Source of the DNA: Gymnopus androsaceus JB14
Taxonomy: Eukaryota; Basidiomycota; Agaricomycetes; Agaricales; Omphalotaceae
Direction of reading: 5' to 3'
Assembly (NCBI GenBank): GCA_009733575.1
Contig: ML769537.1
Location: 62,001 to 126,000, forward strand
DNA: 64,000 bases
Under the pieces are notes generated by a model. The model had not been told where the DNA came from. It saw only the letters and a program-made list of their open reading frames with translations, and made no database searches. Within the stretch, counting starts at the first letter, position 1. Every line of letters starts with the position of its first letter. Made by a program: the position numbers and the translations under genes. Shown here one piece after another: positions 1 to 12,392 of the stretch.

Positions 1-782
1 TACTGAGCAAGTACGGTAAACATATGACCTGGGATATCCACGCTGGATGCATGGGAAAACGTGCATCTGTTTCTTTGCCATTCCTAGCCTCAGTGATTCA
101 CTGATTCTCGATTTTCAGCGGACAAAGAATCTGCTCTGCACTTGCTTTCGTTCTTTCCCGATATCCCTCTAACTCTGGAATCTTACCTCAGCCAACGCAC
201 GGCTCTGCAACACTTGGCTTGGCCTACCGTACCTCTACTTCCAGGCATAGAAAAATTCGTCCTACATCTGAAGAAACATGATATCCCCATCGCTATTGCT
301 ACCGGGTCTCGTAGAAAGAACTATGAGCTGAAAACCAATCATTTAAGCCAAGTTTTTGGTTGTTTCGACGGCAAAGTCGTATGTGCTGACGATCCCAGGG
401 AGGGAATAAGGCCGAAGCCAAATCCCGATGTCTTTTTGGTTGCAGCGAAAGAGATGCTCGGAAGGGATGTCGGGCCTGCCAAGGAGAGATGGAAGAGGGA
501 GTGGAGCTGACGGTCGCGCAAAAGAAGGAGAGGTCTCGAGGTCTTGTGCTCGAAGATGCGCTCTTGGGAATGCAGGCTGGGAAGAGAGCAGGAATGACAG
601 GTAAGTACCGAGGATTACACCAATTTGATTCTGTTCTGATCTCAGATCCAATAGTGGTATGGGTTCCGGATCCCAATCTACTAGACATGGAGTATTCAGG
701 AATTGAACAGGCAGATCAGACGCTCAAGTCGATAGAGGAGTTCGTTCCAGAGGAATGGGGATTACCGCCATACGACTCGTAG
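1..782 (+). CDS. HAD-superfamily phosphatase (pseudouridine-5'-phosphatase/GS1-like), 5' partial
   Basis: Enters from the left edge, so the start and the N-terminal DxD nucleophile motif are outside the window. Exons read 3-60, 119-600 and 646-782; introns 61-118 and 601-645 have GT-AG ends. Seen: HAD motif II (IAIATGS), the motif III lysine region (RPKPNPDVF) and motif IV (LVLEDALLGMQAGKRAGM, with the ED pair). The C-terminus EFVPEEWGLPPYDS is typical of fungal members. Known: the family dephosphorylates small phosphosugars or nucleotides such as pseudouridine-5'-phosphate in the cytosol. Odd: between GRDVGP (about 480) and the ERSRGLV region (about 525) the frame changes by one base with no plausible intron, so this is a real frameshift or a sequence error. 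The exact substrate is not decidable from sequence. Confidence 0.8.
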
Positions 783-2555
783 AAACTCGATGTAAGTACT
801 AGTAGAGAACTCGATTCCTTATCCATATCTTTTCCCTATATCTTAACTTCAGCGTTTTGAGTAGGGCTCACGAGCTTGGATCTGAGGTTGCGCAAGAGGT
901 TCGCGCAGCTTAGGCGAACTTGATGCTCACTAGCTCTCGGGATTTCTATTTTCTAACTTGTAACGCAAAGCGGATCGAATCAACTCAAGTTCAACGACCA
1001 ACTATGTGCTTTCTCTCGTAGATGTTTTTTATACTCACGAACCGAGACCAACCATACAAACAAAACGAACTTCAACGCGTTCTGGAGTACTTTGCAATGA
1101 CTGTGTAATGGAGGCGTTTTCAAGCCTCAACATAGCCTGTTGTCTCGACTTGAATGAAAGCCCAGGAATATCGCAAGATATGTTCCATTCGCTACATCTT
1201 TACAGCTGATTAATCGCGCACACGACCGTTGTGAAGGAGTTCATGGTACTGTATCTACGCAGTCCTATATGATTACAAAGTATCTTCATTCATACAGCTC
1301 TCGTTGGGAAGCCTCAGCCTCATCGCCAATCCATTCCGCTCAACGATTGTATCGACGCTCAACATCAACCCGACATCAACTATATGTACCCCTCGTTTCA
1401 TAGTGACGGTCAACCAGCTATATCATGCGGAAGATAAATAAATCGCATGGACAAGATGTAGATATCGGATATGCCATATAGATACTGCGCCCTGCGGACT
1501 CTATGGAAGAGCTTCCGGGCCTCAAAGATGACCCAAAAGGACGGCCCATCATCGCGCAAGGTGTGAGGAGATATATTTTCCTGCATTAAGTAACTGAATG
1601 TTCTTGTAGGGAAAACCCTCCCAAATCTATTTAAGCTCAAGCTGACGAGTCGGAGGGATCAGGAAGCCTCGCTCCTCAAACCTTTTCGAGTCTTGGAGCA
1701 ATGGCTAGCTGTCAATGTGACACTCATGAAGTGGATTCTGTCAATTAACTCTCAAGGCTCCTAGAGCGCATGACATTGATAACATGCCAGGGGTTAATTT
1801 CAATTCCTTTCTTTAAATCTATTCTTCAACATATAGTCTTCTCTTCAACCTAGGATTTTACTATGAACCGTGATCCTGCGTACTCGCTGACCAAGGCTGG
1901 ACCCAACCAGCACCCAACCTCTATGCAACTCTCGTTCTTTGGCCGAAAATCTGAAGACCAAGGTACCATTGAAATTATCGATTGTTCTAAAACGGAGGTA
2001 TCATCCCAGGTGAAGGTAGACCTTCCCAGAACCAATCGTAGCATCGTGCAATAGCCGCCCAGCTTTTTTCTTTTTACGCAATTGAGTGCGCGTCATTCGT
2101 GTCCTTCTATACCTCTTTGCCTCTTGCGAGAGTAAATCCAGCATTACCGGATAAATCAATCTTCTGAAGAAAAGCTACAAGTTGACCTCAACCGTTGACA
2201 TCTGGGACAAAATTTTCTTTTTCTCGATATAAAGTTTCGATAAAGTTAGTAAAGTTTCCACCAACGGGATATCTAGTGCCTGGAACAAGTCGATAACCCC
2301 GATCTACCTGCTATATCAGGCTCTTTGCTATATCAGGCTCTTTCCGTCACAGGAGGATCCCGCTGCTAAGAAAACTCCACATACATTTCTCCGAGTGCCC
2401 ATGTGCATCGCTGCATCCGGAGGTTCCCGCGTAAGAATAGTCCTTATCTCATGCAATTATGACCCGAAAAGAACCAATATTAAAAGCTTCTGGTCCTGTG
2501 AAAATCGTCCCTGTGCGAACGCCCTTTCTTTCTCGCCTTCACCTTTTGCTCAACG
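783..2555. other. intergenic region, no convincing gene
   Basis: About 1.8 kb between the HAD gene and the transporter. Short open frames exist at 1006-1209 (+) and 1863-2054 (+, starting MNRDPAYSLTKAG) but show no domain, signal peptide or splice structure I recognise. A 17-bp unit (ctatatcaggctctttg) is tandemly repeated around 2311-2346. The last 60 bp before the transporter ATG are pyrimidine-rich, as in many fungal promoters. Confidence 0.5.
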
Positions 2556-4795
2556 ATGTCGGAGAAAATCTTACAAGACGAAAAGGCCTCTGGACATAGC
2601 TCTGATCATGAACTGACTCCTGAGCTAAAAGAGGAGACAGGTCCAAGTACGGTCTTTTACATTAAACTTCTCGAAGAATCTAATATTTTCTTCCAGTCCC
2701 CCAGCCTAGTTTCCGGGACTTTCTCATTCATGCTTCTGTATCTCGCTCGAATGAGGCCAATCCCCACGAAACCCCGATGTTCGTAGTGTATTGGCTAACT
2801 TGGAGGGTCTTGAATGTACTGAACGTCTTATAGAGAGATAGCGAATGTGAGAAAGACCGAATACCAGCGGGAGCTTGATCAGGCTCATCGAGCGCTGCGA
2901 ACAGCCACTTGGGTGTCTATTTTCTTCCTCATTACCACGGATATTCTTGGTCCTTTCAATGCCCCCTTCGCCTTTTCCCAGGTTGGCTTTGTCCCCGGAG
3001 CCATTCTATATGTCGTTAGTGCGTATTTATCGTTCAAATGTGATGACATCCACTTTATCTTACTAATTTCTCCCTTTCAGTGGGTGGTGTCGCATGCTTC
3101 ACAGGTCTTCAGTTATGGAGGCTCTTCTGTAAATTGGACTCGAACGAGTTTCCTATTAAAACGTATGGCGAACTAGGAGGGCGTATTCTCGGGAAGGAGT
3201 TCAAACATCTTTGCTCGGCGCTGCAGTCACTACAACTCATCATCAACGTGAATGCCAATTTATGCTGACAATGATTGCATTATTCTAAACGTGTTCATTC
3301 TATGTAGGTTGGTGTTATCTGTCTTTCCAATGCGCAATCTGTAGAGCAGCTCGCGGCAAACCACCAATTCTGCTTTTCTGTATCTGTCTTGATCTGGGCG
3401 TTGGTTGGTATGGTACTTGGTCAAGTTAAGACGTTGCAGAAATATACATTTTTTGCCAACGGGTAAGACCAATGTTTCTTTCATTCTTCGTACCGATTTT
3501 GACGCATTTTTTACAGAGCTGTCTGGATCAACTTATTGATCATTTTCACCTCCATGGGTTTCATTGCGCATTCCGCTCCCAACTTCCCGGCTGCTAAGGC
3601 TGCTTATGGTTTCAGCGCAGGTCCTGTTGTGACCAAGGCCTTTGTTTCCCAGCCTCTCTTTGACAAGGCGAGGCGCTCAATATTGATTCTGGTGAATTAG
3701 GCTAATACTTTGTGCAGGTGAACGGTATCATGAACATGGTCTTTGCATACGGTGGAGCTATGATCTTCCCGGAATTCTTGACCGAAATGAGACGACCAAT
3801 GGACTTCTGGAAGGGCATGGTGTGTCATTACTTTTGTTCGAATAACCTGGCAATGCTAACCTGCGACACTAGGTATGCGCTCAGTTGCTCATTTGCATTG
3901 CCTACTTGATGTACGGCGCATTTGTGTATTCCTTCCAAGGTCAATTCACTCTCCCGTTGGCGTACCAAGGTGTCAGCAAGCAGTCCTGGCAAGATGTTGG
4001 GAATGTCTTGGCCTTGATCACCGGTATTATTGCCGCTGGTCTGTACGGAAACATTGGAATCAGTAAGTCTATCATAATCACCATATGAAGCGTTACTCAT
4101 TAAACGGCCTACATAGAGGTTGCTTACTACAACATCGTTGAAGACTGGTTCAAGGGCCCATCTCTCAATAGCCGTACTGGTCGGGTCATCTGGACGAGTA
4201 AGTCACTGCTGCGATATACAAGGATGTATGTTCACTAAACGCGCGACTTCCAGTAATGGTCTTTGTGTACTGGTCACTCGGTAAGTTTCATAACCACTGC
4301 TGTACTACTAGTTATTCATCTACATTTTTTATGACAGCTTTTGTTGTTGGGTCCGCCATTCCTCAAGTAGCAACTGTATCCGGTCTCGTCGCGGCAGTTT
4401 GCATCATGCAGTTCACATACACCTTCCCCCCGCTGATGATGTTGGGGTATAAAATGCAGATAGCTGCCGCTGGTTTGGTAGAAGAGGATGCTCTAGCGAT
4501 TGGAGAGGCGATAGATATGAACGCCCCTTCAAAGGACCCTGGCGACACTTGGCGGGAGTGGTCAAGATGGAAGAGAGGCTTCTTTGGCCATAAATGGTAT
4601 ATCAACCTTTTCAACCTCATCTTGTTCTTGGCAAGCTTGGCCATGGCATGTTTGGGTAAGTTTTTGCTGTATACGCGTGTCTTGCAATTGCTGACAGTCC
4701 TTTATATTTTAGGTATGTTTGGGTCAGGAAAAGCCATCCAGCAGACATTCCTGAACGGTGCAGCCACTTCTTTCGGATGTACCCCACCCGTATGA
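2556..4795 (+). CDS. amino-acid transporter, AAAP (Aa_trans) family
   Basis: Multi-exon gene of about ten exons. The ATG at 2556 gives MSEKILQDEKASG, a hydrophilic cytosolic N-terminus; the stop TGA is at 4793-4795 after FGCTPPV. The membrane core is clearly Aa_trans: ATWVSIFFLITTDILGPFNA in TM1, then GVACFTGLQLW, FAYGGAMIFPEFLTEMRRP, IIAAGLYGNIGI and QFTYTFPPLMMLGY. About eleven membrane segments are expected. Family role: proton-coupled amino-acid transport across the plasma or vacuolar membrane. One intron (3668-3717) must use a GC donor (AAG|gcgagg...gcag), because the downstream exon VNGIMNM continues the family alignment. The junction near 2775-2835 is uncertain by a few bases. No frameshift is needed, unlike several neighbours. 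Substrate specificity is unknown. Confidence 0.88.
3668..3717 (+). other. GC-AG intron in the transporter gene
   Basis: The exon ends PLFDK and the next begins VNGIMNMVFAYGG. The only intron long enough to join them starts with GC (gcgagg) and ends gtgcag. A GT donor inside would leave a 26-nt intron, too short. Confidence 0.6.
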
Positions 4796-5708
4796 TTTCC
4801 TGTTTGTATATTTTTTACGAGGATTTGCGATGTGATCTTTATGAATGATAAGCGCTTTCTATACATTTGCAATGTGCCTTCCTCAGGAAAGGCCAATAGC
4901 CAACACGCCCGCCTGAAGTACGTATGGAAGAAGACTCTGACTAACATCTGAAGACCTCTATCGAATTGTCGGTGTATGTCTACTTAGAGGCTGAAATGTT
5001 TGACTAGATGTTCCGGTACTCTAGTAAGCGCGTCTGTTGAAATTGGGATTGCAGTTGATTGATGTTTAGAAGAGGTGAGGAGACGCTTTGACATCGATAT
5101 TTAAGCGCTCTTCCTTCCGTCCGTGGTGGTCGCTGATTCGAATCGCGCCTCTCGATCATTATTATTTACGCGTCGCACCCCGCTGATACGTCCGCACCAC
5201 ACGAGATTCCATCCCATTTTCCACTGCCACAAAGCACCGTGGAAATTCATTCTCTCTGGGATCTTTTTGAGGCTTAAGCAGACAGAAAGGGGAGACAAGT
5301 AGGGCGATGCCTTGGTTAAATGAATCATGATGGGGCGCTACTTTTGTTCGTTTGACGTTCGAGTTGCGTTCCAATCTCATTTCGAATGATCGCAAAAGAT
5401 CGAGCCATACAGAAGCCCAAATTGTTATACAAATATTCATGTTTCTTTCATGTCTCTTCAAGCTGGACAGAACAGCTGACGTTCGTACGGTCGTAACATT
5501 TTCATAAAACATTTATACGTTTATACCTTAGCAGATCTGCCAATTACATCAAACCCGACGACCCTGATCTCAGAGCGCCCAAGACGTTCGGGCCCCAGAT
5601 TGATAGTTCTTTCTTTCTTTCTTTCTCCCCCATCCCACTCACAGAGTAGTTTGGGACAGCCTTTTCTTCTACCTTTTGTTCAATTTCTACTTTTGCGATC
5701 CGTTCAAA
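4796..5708. other. intergenic region and promoter of the next gene
   Basis: No supported gene. Short minus-strand open frames at 5101-5512 lack any recognisable domain. The 120 bp before the ATG at 5709 carry a ctttctttctttctttct pyrimidine run (about 5608-5630), a common fungal core-promoter feature. Confidence 0.5.
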
Positions 5709-7259
5709 ATGCCACGCCTTTTTTCTCTTCCCTCACGTCTGGTCTTGATTTTAGCTTTGTTTAAATCTTTCGAGCTCGTTTTGGCAGACACGAATGTCAC
5801 TGTTGATGATAACGACAGCTCTATCCAGTATTCGGATGGTTGGAGCGTTAGCACGGGCTTCAATAGTCTTGATTATGGAGGCTTCCATCATCTTTCGGAC
5901 TCCAACACCTCAACTGCGAACTTTACCTTCACTGGTATGTATTTCCCTCCATCTTCATACGTCTCTCCCAACTTATTCCCTCTGCCCACAGGGACCGCTG
6001 TCTATATTATGGCTCCCCTTTGGCCTTATGCAGTCGGGATCCAAGCTGGGGTTGATAGCACCTCTCCCGTAGGCGTCCCCATGCAAGATTTCACCCATAC
6101 CACGGACGGTGGATCAGAGGATATTACATCTGCCGTTGTGTGGGGTGTGTCTAATCTGAGTAACACGTCGCACACTCTATATATCTCATTCTGGAACATT
6201 GAAGAATTCATGGCTCTCGATGCTATTATGTGAATTTCCTCTTCTTATCAAATTTTTTCATCAAAGGCTGATTTTTTGCTAAAAGCTACACGGTCGCAAA
6301 TTCAACCACATCGTCATCAGCATCGTCGACTGCTACCTCAGCTTCTTCTTCAAGTACTTCTGCTTCTGACTCTACCTCCAAGCCTAAATCTAAAAGCCAT
6401 ACTGCCGTCATTGCTGGTGCCGCCGTAGGTGGTCTAGCTCTCGCTTTCATCATTATGAGTATTGCCATATGCATCACCCGCCGACGGCGCAACAGCAATG
6501 ATCAGAAAAACCTTATGTCTGGGGCCGGTGGGGCCGCTGCATCTGTCGGGGGTGCGGGTGGAACTGTTGGGAGCTCGCGGACGTTCGAGGGAAAATCCTA
6601 CGCTGGTGCACCTCCCCTTGGTAGTCCAGATTCATTCGGAAACTCCCCAAACCAGAATCCCAACACGATGTCGTATTACAGCACTACCAACTCTTTTTCT
6701 ACCGCTGGTGCTGCTGGTGTTGGTGCCGGACTTGGCGCTGGTGGTGCTCACCAATATGCAAACGCTGCACCTCACATGAATATGATGTCGTCGTTCTCAG
6801 AGCAAGGTCAACCGGGTGCACAGTATGGTCCTGACCAGAGATACCAATCCTACAATCCATGGGATCATTCATCTGCCATGGCAAGCGTCGCGGCTGCTGC
6901 TGCTGCCGGTGGTGCTTACACTAGTTCCAACAGCGATGTAGGCGATCGAAAGAGCAGCTACCAAGCGCCCCCTGCTGGAACTGGTCCTGCTGTGGGAACA
7001 AACTCGTTCTCGGCCCCAGGGCAGATAGTCTTGTCTTACGGTGGTAGTAATGTTGCTCCTTCTGAAACGGTAAGTATCGCTTATTTCTGTTTTCGGGCGT
7101 TTCTGAGACTCCCTTTCTTATTAGGCTGGATCAAGCACATCGAGATCGGAAGTGTATACAACCAAAGCATCAGATGCGTCTGAAGAGAAGCGTCGTCTGG
7201 CACTTGCTTATCGCGAGGAGGAGGAACAGGAGGAGGCACCTCCAACGTACGAGGATTGA
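5709..7259 (+). CDS. secreted/type I single-pass membrane protein with Ser-rich stalk and PPxY tail
   Basis: ATG at 5709, TGA at 7257-7259; introns near 5937-5991, 6231-6286 and 7072-7125, all GT-AG. Order: signal peptide (residues 1-24, LVLILALFKSFELVLA), an extracellular beta-rich domain with several N-x-S/T sites, a Ser/Thr-rich stalk (SSSASSTATSASSS), one membrane helix (AGAAVGGLALAFIIMSIAIC) followed by RRRR as stop-transfer, then a Gly/Ala/Asn-rich cytosolic tail. The tail ends EEEEQEEAPPTYED; PPTY is a PPxY motif of the type bound by WW domains of Nedd4/Rsp5 ubiquitin ligases. The architecture resembles the common Agaricomycete wall-sensor-like (Mid2-like) membrane proteins. Function is inferred only from layout; no enzyme motif is seen. 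Confidence 0.8.
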
Positions 7260-7774
7260 ACTGTAAATATGTAATAGTGGTAGCATTTCTTTAACTTATT
7301 TTTGTACGATGAGGATTCTTTCCCTCGATCTTCCACTGATTCCGACGATTTTAGTGCCTTTCAATGCCTACCAAACCAAGCACTTGGGCGTTGTGATCTC
7401 GCTCGAGAAGGAACGTCAGAGGTTTTTACCAGGAGCAGTACAAGCAAATCCCTCAAGACGATAATGGTAGCAAACGGGGAGCCTGGTAGAAGCAAGTTAA
7501 AAGCCAAATCTGTTAACAACGGTACGCCGTGAGCCAGAACTCAACACACCTACTGTAACTACTCTTATTTAAACAGGTACATATCGATACATAAATATGA
7601 ATTTTGCATTACGAGCCCATGGCTCCATGTAATGCAGAGTGGGTGAGTGAAGTAAATCTGAGTACAATTAATTCAAAGTGATATATCTATAGACTATGTA
7701 ATACATAATACAGTCTCATTCATCTTCATCAAATACAAATTCACTAAGGTCCATCCCATAGTCATCGGAGAGGC

Positions 7775-8073
7775 AACTGTGTTCGAGAAAGAGTCTTTTC
7801 ATTGCGGGTTTTCCAGGAAGCTGTGATAGGAACAATAGGAACCCAGGATGGATCTATACCTTCTGCCTCCCATCCAGAAGTTTGTGGCCCTAATCCAGTA
7901 TTAGCTATAGTCCAGATGAAAGAAAAGGCAAAGTATTATACCTGAATACTCATCACACTGAACAAACACAACATTTGGCAAGTCCCCATTCTGGACATTT
8001 GCTAAGGGACTATACCAAATCTTCTTCACAATTCCTCTGGCACCATTGACAAGACCTTTTTGGACTTGAGCAT
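7775..8073 (-). pseudogene. Pif1-like helicase C-terminal remnant (copy A)
   Basis: Read on the minus strand: QKGLVNGARGIVKKIWY, then NGDLPNVVFVQCDEYSG, a GT-AG intron, then GIDPSWVPIVPITASW and SRTQLPLR. Pif1 and Helitron-type helicases have an LVNGA-G-V motif followed by the I-P-I...RTQ-PL block just before the conserved IHKSQG motif, which is missing here. The reading stops right after PLR. Upstream minus-strand frames (8109-8542) continue without a recognisable helicase N-terminus. It is a fragment, probably transposon-derived. Confidence 0.55.
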
Positions 8074-8916
8074 ATAACAGAAAATAGAATAAATACCTTT
8101 TGAAGTCCTTATAAATTTAACTTATGGCCTCCATGAGGAGTGGAAGGGAAAACTACAGTGGAAGACACAGCAGGTATCACAGGAGGTAGAGGAGGTGGAT
8201 CTGGTATGGGACCAATGATCTGTGAAAGTGTGCGTTCCTGAGATGGTAGAGTAAGTTGAATCCACAATGGTCTAGCAATCTTGCTCCAATCAAAATCCGT
8301 GGTTGATAATAGTTCTAGAGAGATCACTGATGATAGCATGTAACTGAAGCTCAGTGCTTAACAGAAATACTCAATGAGGAAATTGGCGCAAGACAAATTT
8401 TCAGTAACAGAGCTACAACTTGAACACAAATGTGATCAAGAGGGGGAGGCAACTGTATTTGGAAACCAAATAACCAAAAGGTCCCGGCAGCCCAATCTCC
8501 TGCAGAATTTGCTTCTTGAGAGTGGTTACAGTCAACTGCCAAACTAAGGACAGGAGTATAACTTCACAAGAAATAGCCTTGTTCTACACACTGGCTATCA
8601 ACAGCAAGGAGATAATGAAAAAACAGGGAAAACAGGGGCCTTTAGAAGAGGTTAGTATACATTACAAGCAAAAGATTGGAAAGAAAACTGTAGTAGCAGA
8701 AGAATGACAATCCTTCACTGAGTAGTTGATTTTAGATGTGCCAAAGATATCAGGCCAGAATGCAATAGCAAGGATTTTCAAAAGACTTGCAGATTTCCAG
8801 TTGAATTGAATTCTGCGGCGGAATTCAATAGCGGAAACAGAATTCAATGGTATGGCGCGGAAAAGAAAATTTCTATTGAAAAAGCGCCGGTCATTCACAC
8901 GATATTCTACATAAGC

Positions 8917-8966
8917 GCTTTGACCGGCACGCAGCGCTCCGCTTGCTCGCTTTGGCCGGTCAAAGC
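8917..8966. repeat. GC-rich inverted repeat in copy A
   Basis: gctttgaccggc (8917-8928) is the exact reverse complement of gccggtcaaagc (8955-8966), with a 26-nt spacer rich in GCTTGCTCGC. The surrounding 8806-9060 is strikingly GC-rich against an AT-rich background, with gaattc- and gcgaagcgaa-type palindromes typical of transposon ends. The same structure recurs at 12343-12392 in copy B. Confidence 0.7.
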
Positions 8967-11202
8967 CATCTGTGTGCATTGTGGCTGTGCGCGTTTTTCC
9001 GGGGCACCTGACAACAATTGGGTGAGCGAAGCGAACCCAATGAACTTTACCAGCTCTCCGTGATAGCAACGGCTTCAGTTGATAGTAATAAGACAGCGTT
9101 CTTACAAAATCAGCCGAGTGTCGATTGAATTACCCTTGGTCGATTTCCAAATTATTGCAATCCATACCCGAGGGATAGAGCAGGCAATGAGTGCAAAGGA
9201 AGTTTTAGCTCTTGAACAAGTGCATTTTTTATCGCCTGTACGTCAGATATACTTACCCTGTATAGGATGTAGGATGTTTACCGCAAAGGGAAGTTCATCA
9301 TTTTCCAGTCAATGGATTTACTGAACCAAAGAAAAGATAGATAACATACGCTTTCGGGTATATATACTGCTTCAAGGCTCAGAGAAACGTTGACCGACAT
9401 TGTAAACCATGGATAATTCTATTCAACAACCCCATTGTTGATAGACAACCAAGGATTGTTGAGCGTCAAACGAGTTCACCGCCGGTCACTCCGGATTGAC
9501 GCCGTGTTTGCTGGTAGCTCATGTCCTTTCCCTGCCATTGACTATGTTACTGGTTACTCCACTACCTTCCCCCACCAATTGAAGATAACGAGAATCAAAA
9601 CCTCCAACCGAGGTGAAGCAACATCTGTACACGGATGCGCTCACCAAAAATGTAGGCGTAGCGCATGATAGGTGAAACGGACTTGCAAGACACGACAACG
9701 GAGCTGTAATCGAATTGGAAAAGCGAATGCGGACGGAGAAGAGTGACCCTGTGAGGATAAGGTGTGCATAAAATGACATTAACTAAATGAAGACTTGACT
9801 CAACTTGCTCACCATAGCGGGATGATTCTCCCTCTTAGTCCACCAATGTTCAGCGCCGTGAATGCGAATCAACCTCTAGAACTTCCTGCACTACTCCTGT
9901 GAGCCATGTGGCAAGACAAAATCTAGGCATCCAGTTTTTTTCCATAGTTGTAGTACGCCGAATGTTGAAATATTACGCTCCTCTCAAATTGCTGCCATGA
10001 GCATTCGCCTTCTCAAGAGCTGATTCTGCATGACTTCATTTCAGCAGCGACTGCTGGCGAGCTTGCCGTAGACGCCCCGGTGTGACTCTGCTTGTGACGC
10101 GAAGTTTAAGGGTTGTCAAGGGGGTTGTCAACGAACATTAGGGTTGTTCAGTAGAATAATCCGTAAACCATTCTGATATCGACCAAGCATCGTTGGGGTC
10201 CCCACTCCAGATTTTGCCAATACATAAGGACGCCGCTTCTAGTCCGCTTTTTCTTACATCCTTTTTTACTTGGGGCTCAAAATGAGGAGAGGTAGAGCAT
10301 CCACGCGACCATGGTCAACTCCTTCTGTAGCTGAAAATAAAATGTGTCAAAAATGTTGGCTGGAGTGCAAGAACAGCACCTACGTAAATTGGTCGTGGAT
10401 TCTGAGAGACCCCCTGAAGGTCATTACAGTGACGGCGGAAATTATGAGCCTACCTGTCCATTTGGCTGCTGCCAAAGTGGCTCATCAATTCGCCGTCACT
10501 GTATTAACTTCCAGAGTCAACCGATCTCTGTGACGATGGACTATTGACTCTTGAGACACCGGATGACCGCCTGTTAAGTGTGTATATACGTCGAACGCAG
10601 TCAATCGAGAGTAAAGATGCGAGATGCAAGGACCTGGGAGCCAACATTTCCAGAAATAAGTGAACAGTATCATCCGGGCTTTGAAGGAAAAATAGGATCA
10701 CGCGCGTAGCATTTCTTTAACTTATTTTTGTACGATGAGGATTCTTTCCCTCGATCTTCCACTGATTCCGACGATTTTAGTGCCTTTCAATGCCTACCAA
10801 CCAAGCACTTGGGCGTTGTGATCTCGCTCGAGAAGGAACGTCAGAGGTTTTTACCAGGAGCAGTACAAGCAAATCCCTCAAGACGATAATGGTAGCAAAC
10901 GGGGAGCCTGGTAGAAGCAAGTTAAAAGCCAAATCTGTTAACAACGGTACGCCGTGAGCCAGAACTCAACACACCTACTGTAACTACTCTTATTTAAACA
11001 GGTACATATCGATACATAAATATGAATTTTGCATTACGAGCCCATGGCTCCATGTAATGCAGAGTGGGTGAGTGAAGTAAATCTGAGTACAATTAATTCA
11101 AAGTGATATATCTATAGACTATGTAATACATAATACAGTCTCATTCATCTTCATCAAATACAAATTCACTAAGGTCCATCCCATAGTCATCGGAGAGGCA
11201 AC

Positions 11203-11500
11203 TGTGTTCGAGAAAGAGTCTTTCTATTGCGGGTTTTCCAGGAAGCTGTGATAGAACAATAGGAACCCAGGATGGATCTATACCTTCTGCCTCCCATCCA
11301 GAAGTTGTGGCCCTAATCCAGTATTAGCTATAGTCCAGATGAAAGAAAAGGCAAAGTATTATACCTGAATACTCATCACACTGAACAAACACAACATTTG
11401 GCAAGTCCCCATTCTGGACATTTGCTAAGGGACTATACCAAATCTTCTTCACAATTCCTCTGGCACCATTGACAAGACCTTTTTGGACTTGTAGCATATA
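11203..11500 (-). pseudogene. Pif1-like helicase C-terminal remnant (copy B)
   Basis: Second copy of the fragment at 7775-8073, carried by the tandem duplication. It differs by several one-base indels, so its frames are not identical to copy A. Confidence 0.55.
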
Positions 11501-12342
11501 ACAGAAAATAGAATAAATACCTTTTGAAGTCCTTATAAATTTAACTTATGGCCTCCATGAGAGTGGAAGGGAAAACTACAGTGGAAGACACAGCAGGTAT
11601 CACAGGAGGTAGAGGAGGTGGATCTGGTATGGGACCAATGATCTGTGAAAGTGTGCGTTCCTGAGATGGTAGAGTAAGTTGAATCCACAATGGTCTAGCA
11701 ATCTTGCTCCAATCAAAATCCGTGGTTGATAATAGTTCTAGAGAGATCACTGATGATAGCATGTAACTGAAGCTCAGTGCTTAACAGAAATACTCAATGA
11801 GGAAATTGGCGCAAGACAAATTTTCAGTAACAGAGCTACAACTTGAACACAAATGTGATCAAGAGGGGGAGGCAACTGTATTTGGAAACCAAATAACCCA
11901 AAAGGTCCCGGCAGCCCAATCTCCTGCAGAATTTGCTTCTTGAGAGTGGTTACAGTCAACTGCCAAACTAAGGACAGGAGTATAACTTCACAAGAAATAG
12001 CCTTGTTCTACACACTGGCTATCAACAGCAAGGAGATAATGAAAAAACAGGGAAAACAGGGGCCTTTAGAAGAGGTTAGTATACATTACAAGCAAAAGAT
12101 TGGAAAGAAAACTGTAGTAGCAGAAGAATGACAATCCTTCACTGAGTAGTTGATTTTAGATGTGCCAAAGATATCAGGCCAGAATGCAATAGCAAGGATT
12201 TTCAAAAGACTTGCAGATTTCCCAGTTGAATTGAATTCTGCGGCGGAATTCAATAGGCGGAAACAGAATTCAATGGTATGGCGCGGAAAAGAAAATTTCT
12301 ATTGAAAAAGCGCCGGTCATTCACACGATATTCTACATAAGC

Positions 12343-12392
12343 GCTTTGACCGGCACGCAGCGCTCCGCTTGCTCGCTTTGGCCGGTCAAAGC
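12343..12392. repeat. GC-rich inverted repeat in copy B
   Basis: Same 12-bp arms and spacer as at 8917-8966, displaced by 3426 bp. Confidence 0.7.

Noticed and set aside
6286..6498. Minus-strand Ala/Val/Glu-rich frame
   Set aside because: Antisense shadow of the Ser-rich stalk and membrane helix of the gene at 5709-7259.
9519..9779. 86-codon minus-strand open frame conserved in both copies of the duplication (also 12945-13205)
   Set aside because: Conservation is explained by the recent duplication; no domain and no sign of coding constraint.
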